Shown piece after piece: positions 1-7,515 of a stretch of DNA of 64,000 bases. Position numbers and translations under genes: made by a program. The stretch comes from Rhizobium sp. 18055. Lineage in GTDB: Bacteria > Pseudomonadota > Alphaproteobacteria > Rhizobiales > Rhizobiaceae. Below the pieces are notes generated by a model that worked only from the letters and a program-made list of their open reading frames with translations, was not told where the DNA came from and ran no database searches. The stretch covers positions 124,001 through 188,000 of the forward strand of contig NZ_CACSKD010000008.1 of assembly GCF_902706285.1 (NCBI RefSeq), given 5' to 3'. Positions within the stretch are counted from its first letter, which is position 1. Each line of letters opens with the position of its first letter.

Positions 1-319
1 CCGCAGAGACGGCCGCCTGATAGCGCGCCGGCTCGATCACGAAGAGCAGATCGCCGACGCTGACGGATGCGCCTGGCTTGAAGGCAATCTCCTCGATGAA
101 CCCCGGCACACGCGCCCGGATATCGACGGCCTCCTGCGCTTCCACACGAGCAATGTTTTCCGTCGGCAGCTCGACAGCTTCGCTGGTGACCGCGCGGACC
201 ACCACGGAGGGTGCTGGGCGGTTGGCGGCAGACTGTTGCGCTGATGCGGTCCCTGGCCATTCGCTGAGCACCAATACGCAAAGCGTAACGACGAAAGTCT
301 TCCGGTGCGCATTGAACAT
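1..319 (-). CDS. RND efflux periplasmic adaptor (HlyD/MexA family), N-terminal part, truncated by window edge
   Basis: The minus-strand frame from the ATG at 319 begins MFNAHRKTFVVTLC, with a hydrophobic signal segment ending near ASAQQ, and runs off the left edge. After about 20 residues of linker it reads VVVRAVTSEAVELPTENIARVEAQEAVDIRARVPGFIEEIAF in separate beta-strand pieces, then GDLLFVIEPARYQAAV. This is the barrel-sandwich (biotinyl-lipoyl-like) start of periplasmic adaptors of tripartite RND pumps, which link the inner-membrane pump to the outer-membrane channel. The RND pump gene would be expected further left, outside the window. The gene lies downstream of the cuckoo RNA cluster on the same strand but is separated from it by that cluster's terminator hairpin. 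The family call is good; the substrate is unknown. Confidence 0.8.
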   Translation of the reverse strand, partial: MFNAHRKTFVVTLCVLVLSEWPGTASAQQSAANRPAPSVVVRAVTSEAVELPTENIARVEAQEAVDIRARVPGFIEEIAFKPGASVSVGDLLFVIEPARYQAAVSA

Positions 320-522
320 GCTGTCTCTCGCATCCCTGCCAAGCCTTTGACAGATATATCCAAACGACCGAGAGGAACAACGAAGGCGCGGCGGCGAGGA
401 TGCCGATTTGGACGGCATGCTGAACAATAGGATTCTGGGCGTAGTCAGGCGCGATGCGTATCGTGTGCCATGGCGGATAAGTCCGTCTTGCTCCAGCATT
501 GGGAGAACACAGGTCCCAGAAT

Positions 523-562
523 CGAAAAAGCCTGCCGCGGGAGGAGGTGCGGCAGGCTTTCG
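523..562 (-). ncRNA. Cuckoo RNA hairpin 4 of cluster 1, with terminator character
   Basis: On the minus strand a perfect 9-bp stem (530-538 with 549-557, GCCTGCCGC) holds the motif CCTCCTCCC (plus-strand gggaggagg at 539-547) in its loop and is followed by TTTTTCG. It therefore looks like both the last cuckoo RNA and the intrinsic terminator of the cluster. The loop motif is complementary to Shine-Dalgarno sequences, as in the CcsR RNAs of Rhodobacter and the rhizobial cuckoo RNAs. Confidence 0.75.
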
Positions 563-573
563 AAAAGAACCGA

Positions 574-602
574 ACAGCAGCTGGGAGGAGGAGTGCTGCT
601 AT
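574..602 (-). ncRNA. Cuckoo RNA hairpin 3 of cluster 1
   Basis: On the minus strand AGCAG (596-600) pairs with CTGCT (576-580) around CACTCCTCCTCCCAG; the plus-strand motif gggaggagg is at 583-591. The motif context matches hairpin 2 exactly (plus-strand ctgggaggaggagtg), which suggests tandem duplication. Cuckoo RNA 5-prime ends are usually made by processing, so the limits given are those of the hairpin only. Confidence 0.7.
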
Positions 603-605
603 TCC

Positions 606-642
606 TTCAGACGTCCCTGGGAGGAGGAGTGGGTCGTCTGAA
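606..642 (-). ncRNA. Cuckoo RNA hairpin 2 of cluster 1
   Basis: An 8-bp stem (plus-strand ttcagacg 606-613 and cgtctgaa 635-642) encloses the anti-Shine-Dalgarno motif, with plus-strand gggaggagg at 619-627. Read on the minus strand the loop shows CCTCCTCCC. It is the second of four tandem units downstream of the DUF1127 gene. Confidence 0.72.
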
Positions 643-645
643 CCA

Positions 646-677
646 CGAAGCTTTGCGGGAGGAGGTGCATCGCTTCG
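646..677 (-). ncRNA. Cuckoo RNA hairpin 1 of cluster 1
   Basis: A 6-bp stem CGAAGC (646-651) / GCTTCG (672-677) carries CCTCCTCCC on the minus strand (plus-strand gggaggagg 657-665). It is the unit nearest the DUF1127 gene and has a near copy at 8701-8733 in cluster 2. Confidence 0.72.
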
Positions 678-788
678 TTGAAATTGACTATACTGAAATT
701 CTGGTCGATTTCGAGGCATTATGTTGCAGTGCAGTTATGCGTAAAATGCACAGCTGAAAATCCGCCCCCAATGCCTGCAATATGGAAC

Positions 789-823
789 GCAGAACGCCCG
801 CTCTGAAAAGGCGGGCGTTCTGC
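789..823 (-). terminator. Hairpin between the DUF1127 gene and the cuckoo RNAs
   Basis: CAGAACGCCCGC (plus 790-801) and GCGGGCGTTCTG (811-822) form a perfect 12-bp stem with a 9-nt loop, 25 nt past the DUF1127 stop. On the minus strand no T-run follows, so it is probably a leaky terminator or an mRNA processing and stability element rather than a full stop. That fits co-transcription of DUF1127 with the downstream RNAs, as known for the Rhodobacter homologue. Confidence 0.55.
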
Positions 824-846
824 AAAATGACGAAATGATCGTGAGA

Positions 847-993
847 TCAGCGAGCGATCGAAGCGCGGGCGACGGTGCGGATATCGCCACGGTCGATGCC
901 GAGATCGCTGAGTTCGCGGTTGGTCATGCGACCAAGTTCGGTAACCGTCTGACGGTACTTGCGCCAGTTGTTCAGGCTGCGTGCTACGTTCAT
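847..993 (-). CDS. DUF1127 small protein (48 aa), leader gene of a cuckoo RNA cluster
   Basis: This 48-residue frame is too short for a standard ORF list. It begins MNVARSLNNWRKYRQTV and continues ELGRMTNRELSDLGI, then DRGDIRTVARASIAR. The Arg-rich W-R-x-Y-R-x-T start and the R-E-L-x-D-L-G-I-x-R core are the DUF1127 signature. A purine-rich AGGAAAGGGG lies upstream of the ATG. DUF1127 proteins of alphaproteobacteria include CcaF1 of Rhodobacter sphaeroides, a small RNA-binding protein encoded directly upstream of four CCUCCUCCC RNAs (CcsR1-4). The same order (DUF1127, hairpin, four cuckoo RNAs) is seen here at 993 to 523. RNA binding and stress induction are inferred from that homology. Confidence 0.88.
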   Translation of the reverse strand: MNVARSLNNWRKYRQTVTELGRMTNRELSDLGIDRGDIRTVARASIAR

Positions 994-1058
994 GATGATC
1001 CCCTTTCCTGAGGTTCGTTTGACGTCGGCAAGCTTGATTGGCCCCGGCGTCCTCTGAT

Positions 1059-1091
1059 GTCGCTAATATAGCGACCTCCCCTGCCCGATAA
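1059..1091 (-). promoter_or_regulatory. Candidate promoter of the DUF1127-cuckoo transcript with an inverted repeat
   Basis: On the minus strand TATATT (plus 1065-1070) could be a -10 box and TTATCG (plus 1086-1091) a weak -35, 15 bp apart. The -10 is embedded in the inverted repeat GTCGCT-AATAT-AGCGAC (1059-1075), a plausible repressor or activator site. No convincing RpoH-type promoter was seen here, unlike at the second cluster. Confidence 0.35.
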
Positions 1092-1660
1092 CAGCGACAA
1101 TGCTTCACGCCACCCATGCGCGAAATGCAACGGTTGGCAGCTTCGAGAGGCGTCTGCGTCCGTGGCAGGGCGGTCCTCAATGGCAGGCGACTGGTGGATT
1201 GCCGAATTGTACCGGCTTGGTGGAGCCGGTTCGCTGCCGATCAGGTTGCGGATACGTCGCTGCAGCATCTTCGACGACAACCCTGCTTGCCTTACTCGAC
1301 CGCCGAGCCGCCGATCAAGGCCCTCATGCGCGTGGTTGCCAAATCTGGCTTGTCGAGCCCGTTGGACTTGTCGGTCGGTTCAGCCAGACGGGAAAGACCG
1401 ACCCCTGCGCACGCAAGCGTCGGGATCCGGTAAAAACCATCAGCAGAGCCGGACCAAGGGTGACGTTCGGCCTGAACCGCCCTATCTCGTTGTTCCTGGG
1501 GCACGGTCGCTTGTCACCGACGTCACGATGGGGCGCAGGGGCGCAATTGGTTTGTGCTGCGTCGCTGATGAGGCTTCTGGCAACATACTGTGCTTCAGTA
1601 TAGTGCAGCATGTCACGTCGAAGTGTTATGCTGGTGCAATCAAGACGTTAAGGAAAGACC
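1092..1660. other. Intergenic stretch with no recognisable gene
   Basis: Several overlapping frames are open in both directions, but none gives a recognisable protein; their composition is Arg/Pro/Ser-rich, as expected for shadow frames of GC-rich DNA. A short inverted repeat ATACTG-TGCTT-CAGTAT (1585-1601) about 60 nt upstream of the oxidoreductase start is a possible operator. The stretch could be decayed coding DNA, but no homology is visible by eye. Confidence 0.4.
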
Positions 1661-3955
1661 ATGACAAAGAAGCGGCCTGCAGGGATTGAAAAATACGACG
1701 CTCCGGCCGGCGGCTGGGGCGCCTTGCGCGCCGTCACAAAAACACTGAGCCACCAGCAGGTGGTCGCGCAAGGGACGGCGACATTGCTGAAGGCGAACCA
1801 GCCGGAAGGGTTCGACTGTCCGGGCTGTGCCTGGCCCGATCCCAAGCATACATCCTCCTTCGAATTCTGCGAAAACGGCGCCAAGGCGATCACCTGGGAA
1901 TCGACAGCCAAGCGCGTCGATCCTGAATTCTTTGCCCAGCACACCGTCGCCGACCTCTGGACATGGACGGACCACAAGCTCGAAGACGAGGGTCGCCTGA
2001 CCCATCCGATGATCTACAATGCCGCGACCGACCGTTACGACGTGATCGACTGGGATGTCGCATTCGCTCGCATCGGCGCCGAGCTCAATCGGCTCGAAGA
2101 TCCGCACCAGGCGGAGTTCTACACCTCTGGACGCGCGTCAAACGAAGCAGCCTTCCTCTACCAGCTGCTGGTGCGCGCCTATGGCACCAACAATTTCCCT
2201 GATTGCTCGAACATGTGCCACGAGGCAACAAGCGTCGGGCTGCCGAAATCGATCGGCGTCGGCAAGGGCACCGTGACGCTCGATGACTTCGAGCTGACGG
2301 ACGCGATCTTCAGCTTCGGCCACAATCCGGGCACCAATCATCCGCGAATGATGTCGACCCTGCACGAGGCAGCACGCCGCGGCGTTCCGATCATCGTGTT
2401 CAACCCGCTGAAGGAACGCGCGCTGGAGAAATTCGCCTCGCCGCAGGACCCGGTCGAGATGATGACGATGTCTTCGACCCCAATTGCCTCCGCCTATCAT
2501 CAGGTCCGCACCGGCGGTGATCTCGCAGCCCTGAAGGGCCTGATGAAATGCGTGTTCGAGATCGATGATGCCGATCTTGCCGCCGGCCGCTCCGGCGTCC
2601 TCGATCGCGAATTCCTCACCGAACATACCGTCGGCCTTGAGGCCCTTCGCGACGATATCGACAAGACGAGCTGGGACGACATCGTCACTGTGTCCGGCTT
2701 GACGAGGGCGGCGATCAGAAGTGCGGCCGACGTCTATGTGAAGGCCAAGAACGTTATCCTCTGCTACGGCATGGGGATAACGCAGCACAGCAACGGCACC
2801 GGCAATGTGCAGCAGCTGGCCAACTTCCTGATGCTGCGCGGCAATATCGGCCGCCCCGGTGCCGGCATCTGCCCGCTGCGTGGACACTCCAACGTCCAGG
2901 GCGACAGAACCGTCGGCATTACCGAGATCCCCAACAAGGCGCTGATCGACGGCATGGAGAAAGCCTTCGGCTTCCGCCCGACCGACCTGAAAGGTCACAA
3001 CGCTGTCGAATCGATCGAGGCGATCACCGATGGCGCGTCGAAGGCGCTGATCTGCCTGGGCGGCAATCTGGCGGTCGCGATGTCCGATCCCGACATCACC
3101 TTCGAGGCGATGCGAAAGCTCGACCTGGCCGTCCATATCGCCACCAAGCTCAACCGCTCGCATCTGTTGATCGCCAAGACATCGATCGTGCTGCCATGCC
3201 TTGGCCGCACCGATCTCGATACCCAGGCCTCGGGTCCGCAATCGATCACGGTCGAAGATTCCATGTCGATGGTGCATGCATCGCGCGGCTTCCTCAATCC
3301 GCCGAGCGAGATGCTGAAATCCGAGCCGGCGATCGTTGCCGGCATTGCCAAGGCGACACTCGGCGAGCGCTACGGCATCGACTGGGACGGCATGGTTGCC
3401 GACTACGACAGGATTCGCGACAAGATCGAAATCGTGTTCCCCGACTTTTTCGACTTCAACAAGCGTGTTCGTGTGCGCGGCGGCTTCAGGCTCGATGTGG
3501 CAGCGTCCGAACGGCGTTGGAAAACGGAAAGCGGGAAAGCAACTTTCCTCGTCGCCCGTGGTCTCGATGAAGACCCGCTGATGAAGAACCCGGATGCGCT
3601 TGTGCTGACCACACTGCGCAGCCACGACCAGTACAACACCACGATCTACGGGATGGACGACCGCTATCGCGGCGTGTTCGGCCGCCGAGACGTCATCTTC
3701 ATGAACAAGGAAGACCTTGCAAAACGTGGCCTGTCGGACGGCGATATCATCAACGTCGAATCCCTGCCGACGGCAGATGGACGTTTGCGCGCTGCGCGTG
3801 GTTTGACGGCTGTCGAGTACAACATTCCACGCGGGTCGGTCGCCGGCTACTATCCGGAAATGAACACGCTGATCGCGCTCTCCGATTACGATCGCCTCTC
3901 CGGCACCCCTGCCTACAAGGGTGTCCCGGTGACGATTACCGGTGCCCAAGGCTGA
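1661..3955 (+). CDS. FdhF/YdeP-family molybdopterin oxidoreductase (764 aa)
   Basis: A large cytoplasmic (no signal peptide) oxidoreductase that binds a bis-molybdopterin guanine dinucleotide cofactor. The N-terminal region has DCPGCAWPDP (about residues 50-60), the reduced Cys set of the YdeP subfamily rather than the four-Cys [4Fe-4S] motif of classical formate dehydrogenase H. CSNMCHEATSVGL near residue 185 offers the Cys metal ligand; GMGITQHSNGTGNVQQ and RPGAGICPLRGHSNVQG are typical molybdopterin-binding segments. The C-terminal molydop-binding domain starts near residue 640 (LTTLRSHDQYNTTIYG). An AAGGAAAG ribosome site precedes the ATG. YdeP of E. coli is linked to acid resistance and its substrate is unsettled, so formate should not be assumed. 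Convergent with the aminotransferase gene. Confidence 0.88.
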   Translation: MTKKRPAGIEKYDAPAGGWGALRAVTKTLSHQQVVAQGTATLLKANQPEGFDCPGCAWPDPKHTSSFEFCENGAKAITWESTAKRVDPEFFAQHTVADLWTWTDHKLEDEGRLTHPMIYNAATDRYDVIDWDVAFARIGAELNRLEDPHQAEFYTSGRASNEAAFLYQLLVRAYGTNNFPDCSNMCHEATSVGLPKSIGVGKGTVTLDDFELTDAIFSFGHNPGTNHPRMMSTLHEAARRGVPIIVFNPLKERALEKFASPQDPVEMMTMSSTPIASAYHQVRTGGDLAALKGLMKCVFEIDDADLAAGRSGVLDREFLTEHTVGLEALRDDIDKTSWDDIVTVSGLTRAAIRSAADVYVKAKNVILCYGMGITQHSNGTGNVQQLANFLMLRGNIGRPGAGICPLRGHSNVQGDRTVGITEIPNKALIDGMEKAFGFRPTDLKGHNAVESIEAITDGASKALICLGGNLAVAMSDPDITFEAMRKLDLAVHIATKLNRSHLLIAKTSIVLPCLGRTDLDTQASGPQSITVEDSMSMVHASRGFLNPPSEMLKSEPAIVAGIAKATLGERYGIDWDGMVADYDRIRDKIEIVFPDFFDFNKRVRVRGGFRLDVAASERRWKTESGKATFLVARGLDEDPLMKNPDALVLTTLRSHDQYNTTIYGMDDRYRGVFGRRDVIFMNKEDLAKRGLSDGDIINVESLPTADGRLRAARGLTAVEYNIPRGSVAGYYPEMNTLIALSDYDRLSGTPAYKGVPVTITGAQG

Positions 3956-3982
3956 CAGGCATCAGCGGGTCTGTCTCCGCAA

Positions 3983-4016
3983 CGTCCCGGGCCTCGATTT
4001 CGCGAGGCCCGGGACG
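3983..4016. terminator. Bidirectional hairpin between convergent genes
   Basis: CGTCCCGGGCCTCG (3983-3996) pairs perfectly with CGAGGCCCGGGACG (4003-4016) over 14 bp, with loop ATTTCG. It lies between the convergent oxidoreductase and aminotransferase stops. There is no strong T-run on either side, but stem strength and position suit shared 3-prime end formation. Confidence 0.7.
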
Positions 4017-4022
4017 GATCGA

Positions 4023-5357
4023 TCAGGCTGCGCGCTTCAGCGCGTCGCCGATAACTGACACAATCGTTGCGATCTGATCCTTTTCGACGATCAGCGGTGG
4101 CGAAAGGGCGATGGTGTCGCCGGTGACGCGAACGAGCAGGCCCTTGTCGAAGCAATCGACGAAGACATCATATCCACGCGTGCCGATTGCGCCTTCGCGG
4201 GAAGAAAGCTCGATTGCCCCGACCAGACCCAGCGTGCGGATATCGACCACATTCGGCAGGCCCTTCAACGAATGCAGCGCATCCTGCCAGGTCTCGGCGA
4301 GGCCGGCGCCGCGGGTGAGCAGCCCCTCTTCCTCGTAGATCTCCAGCGTGGCAATGCCGGCGGCACTGGCAACCGGGTGACCGGAATAGGTATAGCCGTG
4401 GAACAGCTCGATCTGGCTTTCCGGGCCGGTCATCATCGCATCATAAACCTTGCGGCTTGCAAACACCGCGCCCATCGGGATTGCGCCGTTGGTGAGGCCC
4501 TTGGCCGTGGTCACGAGGTCGGGAACGACGCCGAAATAATCGGTCGCGAATGGGGTTCCCAGACGACCGAAACCGGTGATGACTTCATCGAAGATCAGCA
4601 GGATGCCATGCTTGTCGGCAATCGCGCGCAGGCGCTCCAGGTAACCCTTCGGTGGGAGGATGACGCCGGCCGAGCCGGACATCGGCTCGACAATGACGGC
4701 AGCAATCGTCTCGGCGCCGTGCAGGCCGACCAGTCTTTCCAGATCTTCCGCCAGTTCAATGCCGTGTGCCGGCAGGCCCTTGCTGAAGGCGTTGCGCTCG
4801 ACATCGAGAGTATGGCGCATGTGATCGGCCGGGATTTGCGGGAAAACGCGGCGATTGTTGACGAGGCCGCCGACCGAGATGCCGCCGAAGCCGACGCCAT
4901 GATAGCCCTTCTCACGGCCGATGATGCGGCTGCGGGTTCCCTGCCCGATGGCGCGCTGATAGGCGATGGCGATCTTCAGCGCCGTATCGACCGACTCAGA
5001 GCCGGAGCCGGTGAAGAAGACGCGATCAAGCTGCGCGGCGGGACCGCCCGGCGCGACCTTCGCCAACCGCTCGGCGAAATCGAAAGCGATGGGGTGGCCC
5101 ATCTGGAAGGTCGGCGCGAAATCCATGGTCATCAGCTGGCGCTCGACCGCCTCGGCAATGCGCTTGCGACCATGTCCGGCGTTGACGCACCAGAGGCCTG
5201 CGGTGCCATCCAGCACCTTCTTGCCGTTGACGTCGGTGTAGTACATGCCATCCGCAGAGGCCAAAAGCCGGGGTGCAGCCTTGAACTGGCGATTGGCCGT
5301 GAACGGCATCCAGAAATTTTCGAGCGACGGGCTATTGGCTTTGCTGATCTGGTCCAT
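4023..5357 (-). CDS. Class III omega-aminotransferase, beta-alanine/omega-amino acid:pyruvate type
   Basis: The 444-residue PLP enzyme has the class III landmarks: FFTGSGSESVDTALKIA (cofactor phosphate region), EKGYHGVGFGG, IFDEVITGFGR (Asp binding the pyridine N), and TTAKGLTNGAIPMGA with the Schiff-base Lys near residue 288. The N-terminus (ENFWMPFTANRQFK) is that of beta-alanine:pyruvate aminotransferases, which move the terminal amino group of beta-alanine, putrescine-type or other omega-amines to pyruvate. It is divergent from a PuuR-like regulator, which suggests inducible amine or polyamine catabolism. The exact substrate is not decided by sequence alone. Confidence 0.88.
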   Translation of the reverse strand: MDQISKANSPSLENFWMPFTANRQFKAAPRLLASADGMYYTDVNGKKVLDGTAGLWCVNAGHGRKRIAEAVERQLMTMDFAPTFQMGHPIAFDFAERLAKVAPGGPAAQLDRVFFTGSGSESVDTALKIAIAYQRAIGQGTRSRIIGREKGYHGVGFGGISVGGLVNNRRVFPQIPADHMRHTLDVERNAFSKGLPAHGIELAEDLERLVGLHGAETIAAVIVEPMSGSAGVILPPKGYLERLRAIADKHGILLIFDEVITGFGRLGTPFATDYFGVVPDLVTTAKGLTNGAIPMGAVFASRKVYDAMMTGPESQIELFHGYTYSGHPVASAAGIATLEIYEEEGLLTRGAGLAETWQDALHSLKGLPNVVDIRTLGLVGAIELSSREGAIGTRGYDVFVDCFDKGLLVRVTGDTIALSPPLIVEKDQIATIVSVIGDALKRAA

Positions 5358-5430
5358 GGGTTCTCTCCAGAATGACGATAACTAACTGCATCGGCCATTT
5401 CAGATTTCCGAACAAGTCCTTTTCTACCTG

Positions 5431-5494
5431 TTTTCAAGCCATTGAAAAACATAGCATCGGAGGCCGAGTGTTGCTATATTTCGAACGTTTGAAA
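5431..5494. promoter_or_regulatory. Two TTTCAA-type palindromes in the divergent promoter region
   Basis: A perfect palindrome TTTTCAA-GCCA-TTGAAAA lies at 5431-5448. A second, TTTCGAAC-GTTTGAAA (5479-5494, one mismatch), overlaps CTATAT (5474-5479), a likely -10 box of the regulator gene. The shared TTTC...GAAA half-sites and the location between the aminotransferase and the XRE-cupin gene make these the best candidate operators of that regulator. Confidence 0.6.
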
Positions 5495-5508
5495 CCCTGG
5501 GAAACACC

Positions 5509-6057
5509 ATGTCCGTCGATATCGGCCAACGCCTGCGGCATCTGCGCCTGCTTCACAACCTCTCGCAGCGCGAACTGGCGAAACGGGCAGGCGTGACAAA
5601 CTCCACCATTTCGCTGATCGAGTCCAATTCATCGAACCCATCGGTCGGCGCATTGAAGCGCATTCTCGACGGAATTCCAATCGGACTGGCGGAATTCTTT
5701 GCCTTCGAGCCGCAGAAGTCCCGCAAGGCATTCTACGCCGCAGAAGAGCTTGTCGAGATCGGCAAGGGGCCGATCTCGTTTCGGCAGGTCGGCGAGAGCC
5801 TGTTCGGTCGCCAGCTGCAGATCCTCAAGGAATGCTACCAGCCGGGTGCCGATACCGGCAAGGTGCCGCTTGTGCATGACGGCGAGGAGGGCGGCATCGT
5901 TCTCTCGGGTCGCATGGAGGTGACCGTCGATGACGAGCGCCGGATATTGGGGCCCGGGGATGCCTATTATTTCGAGAGCCGGCGGCCGCACCGCTTCCGC
6001 TGTGTTGGGCCAGTCCCATGCGAAGTGATCAGCGCCTGCACCCCGCCGACGTTCTGA
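5509..6057 (+). CDS. XRE-family regulator with C-terminal cupin (PuuR-like)
   Basis: The 182-residue protein has an N-terminal helix-turn-helix (IGQRLRHLRLLHNLSQREL, then AGVTNSTISLIESN; residues 5-60). After a linker comes a small-molecule-binding cupin (about 110-178; VHDGEEGGIVLSGRMEV, LGPGDAYYFES, PHRFRC). This is the architecture of PuuR and related repressors of putrescine, beta-alanine or amine catabolism. Its divergence from the omega-aminotransferase gene, and palindromes overlapping its own promoter, suggest control of both genes with autoregulation. The ligand is not known; polyamine or a product of amine catabolism is inferred. Confidence 0.87.
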   Translation: MSVDIGQRLRHLRLLHNLSQRELAKRAGVTNSTISLIESNSSNPSVGALKRILDGIPIGLAEFFAFEPQKSRKAFYAAEELVEIGKGPISFRQVGESLFGRQLQILKECYQPGADTGKVPLVHDGEEGGIVLSGRMEVTVDDERRILGPGDAYYFESRRPHRFRCVGPVPCEVISACTPPTF

Positions 6058-6238
6058 GGCGGCCTGAGCGCGCGGTGATGATTGCAGTCGGCAAGGGCCG
6101 ATGAGAGGCAGATCGGACAGTTGACTCGACCACCCGAGGAGGAATAGCTGCGCCCGATGAAGCGGAGGCTTCACAAGGTATGCTGCGCCATGCGACCGGT
6201 CCGGCGGCCCTAAAAGTTTGATATCAAGAGGAATAGCC

Positions 6239-7381
6239 ATGTCGGCCACCGCCCGCCCCTCACCGATTTCCGAGACCGAACGCCGCCAGCGGCTGGCAAC
6301 GCTGCGTGCCAGCATGGACGCAGGCAATGTTGAAGCGGTTCTTCTCGGCTCGACGGAGAGCCTGCGTTACTTCACCGGCCTCGTCTGGCACCAGAGCGAG
6401 CGGCTCGTCGGCGCCCTGATCACCCGAAGTGATCTATTCTACATCGTGCCCGGGTTCGAGCGCAGCCGTGTCGACAGCCTTCCCAAGCTCGCTGGCACCA
6501 TTGTCACCTGGGAAGAGGACGAAAACAGCGCCGAGACCGTCGCCGGCCTATTGTCGCCGAAGGACCGCGTCGCGCTCGATGACGCCTTGCCGCTGTTCGT
6601 CTATCATGCGCTTGCCGCCAGCATCGGCGCTGAGCGCCTTAGCGACGGGGCGCGGTTGATCCGCGATATCCGTCTGCGCAAATCCGCCGCCGAGATCGGC
6701 ATCATCCAGTATGCGATGAACCTGACACTGGAAGTTCACCGTCGCGCCCATGGCTTTATCAGGCCTGGAGTGCTGGCATCGGACGTCGTTCGCTATATCG
6801 ACGAGCAGCATCGGTCTCTCGGCGCCGAAGCCGGATCGAGCTTCTGCATCGTCTCGTTCGGCGAAGCCACATCGCTGCCGCATGGCGCCGACGGCGAGCA
6901 GACCTATGCGCCCGGCGACGTCATCCTCGTCGACACAGGATGCCGCATCGATGGATACCACTCGGACCTGACGCGCACCTACGTTCTCGACGAGCCGGAC
7001 GCCGACTTCGCCCGCGCCTGGGCGATCGAGCGCGAGGCCCAGCAGGCCGTCTTCGACGCGGCGACGCTTGGTGCCGCCTGCGCAAGCCTCGACGACGCGG
7101 CGCGTGCCGTCATGGTTCGCCACGGGCTCGGCCCTGATTACGCGCTGCCCGGCCTGCCGCACAGGGCCGGCCATGGGCTTGGCCTCGAAATCCACGAAGA
7201 GCCATATATCGTGCGCGGCAACCAGACGGCGCTGGCATCAGGCATGTGCTTTTCCAACGAGCCGATGATCGTCTTCCCCGGACGCTATGGCATTCGGCTG
7301 GAGGACCATATCTTTATGACGGAGACCGGCGCACAGTGGTTCACCCTGCCTGGAAAAAGCCCGACCGAACCTTTCGCTTGA
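6239..7381 (+). CDS. M24 metallopeptidase, Xaa-Pro dipeptidase/creatinase-like (380 aa)
   Basis: Start chosen at 6239 because AGAGGAA sits 7 nt before it; an upstream in-frame ATG at 6218 lacks such a site. The N-terminal creatinase-type domain (residues 15-140) is followed by the pita-bread catalytic domain. Visible metal-ligand motifs are VDTGCRIDGYHSDLTRTY (two Asp), HRAGHGLGLEIHEEP (His), FSNEPMI (Glu) and RLEDHIFM (Glu), so the dinuclear site looks intact. The family cleaves Xaa-Pro dipeptides or related imides; some members act on creatine or ectoine derivatives. It may belong with the upstream regulator and aminotransferase as an amine or peptide catabolic unit. Confidence 0.85.
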   Translation: MSATARPSPISETERRQRLATLRASMDAGNVEAVLLGSTESLRYFTGLVWHQSERLVGALITRSDLFYIVPGFERSRVDSLPKLAGTIVTWEEDENSAETVAGLLSPKDRVALDDALPLFVYHALAASIGAERLSDGARLIRDIRLRKSAAEIGIIQYAMNLTLEVHRRAHGFIRPGVLASDVVRYIDEQHRSLGAEAGSSFCIVSFGEATSLPHGADGEQTYAPGDVILVDTGCRIDGYHSDLTRTYVLDEPDADFARAWAIEREAQQAVFDAATLGAACASLDDAARAVMVRHGLGPDYALPGLPHRAGHGLGLEIHEEPYIVRGNQTALASGMCFSNEPMIVFPGRYGIRLEDHIFMTETGAQWFTLPGKSPTEPFA

Positions 7382-7400
7382 GCCACAGGCTTCAACAAAC

Positions 7401-7438
7401 GAGGGGTCGCTGCCTGTGCAGCGGCCCCTTCTTGTTGT
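7401..7438 (+). terminator. Intrinsic terminator after the M24 peptidase gene
   Basis: GGGGTCGCTG (7403-7412) pairs with CAGCGGCCCC (7419-7428), with one G-T wobble and a 6-nt loop, followed by TTCTTGTTGT. It lies 20 nt past the stop codon at 7381. Confidence 0.75.
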
Positions 7439-7515
7439 GACAGCCGCACACCAGAAATGACTTTCACAAAGGATATTTGCTGGTAATCCTTCATACCGGG
7501 AATGGAGGAGGAGTT

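Noticed and set aside
523..677. Possible CRISPR or tandem repeat array
   Set aside because: The units share only a 9-15 nt core in different hairpins, with variable stems and only four copies, unlike uniform CRISPR repeats with spacers.
408..757. Overlapping plus-strand frames across the cuckoo RNA cluster
   Set aside because: They merely translate the gggaggagg repeats, have no homology and run antisense to the RNA hairpins, which explain the sequence better.
2138..3949. 603-codon minus-strand frame opposite the YdeP-type gene
   Set aside because: His/Arg/Val-rich shadow frame of a high-GC gene with no recognisable domain; the plus-strand product is a clear family member.
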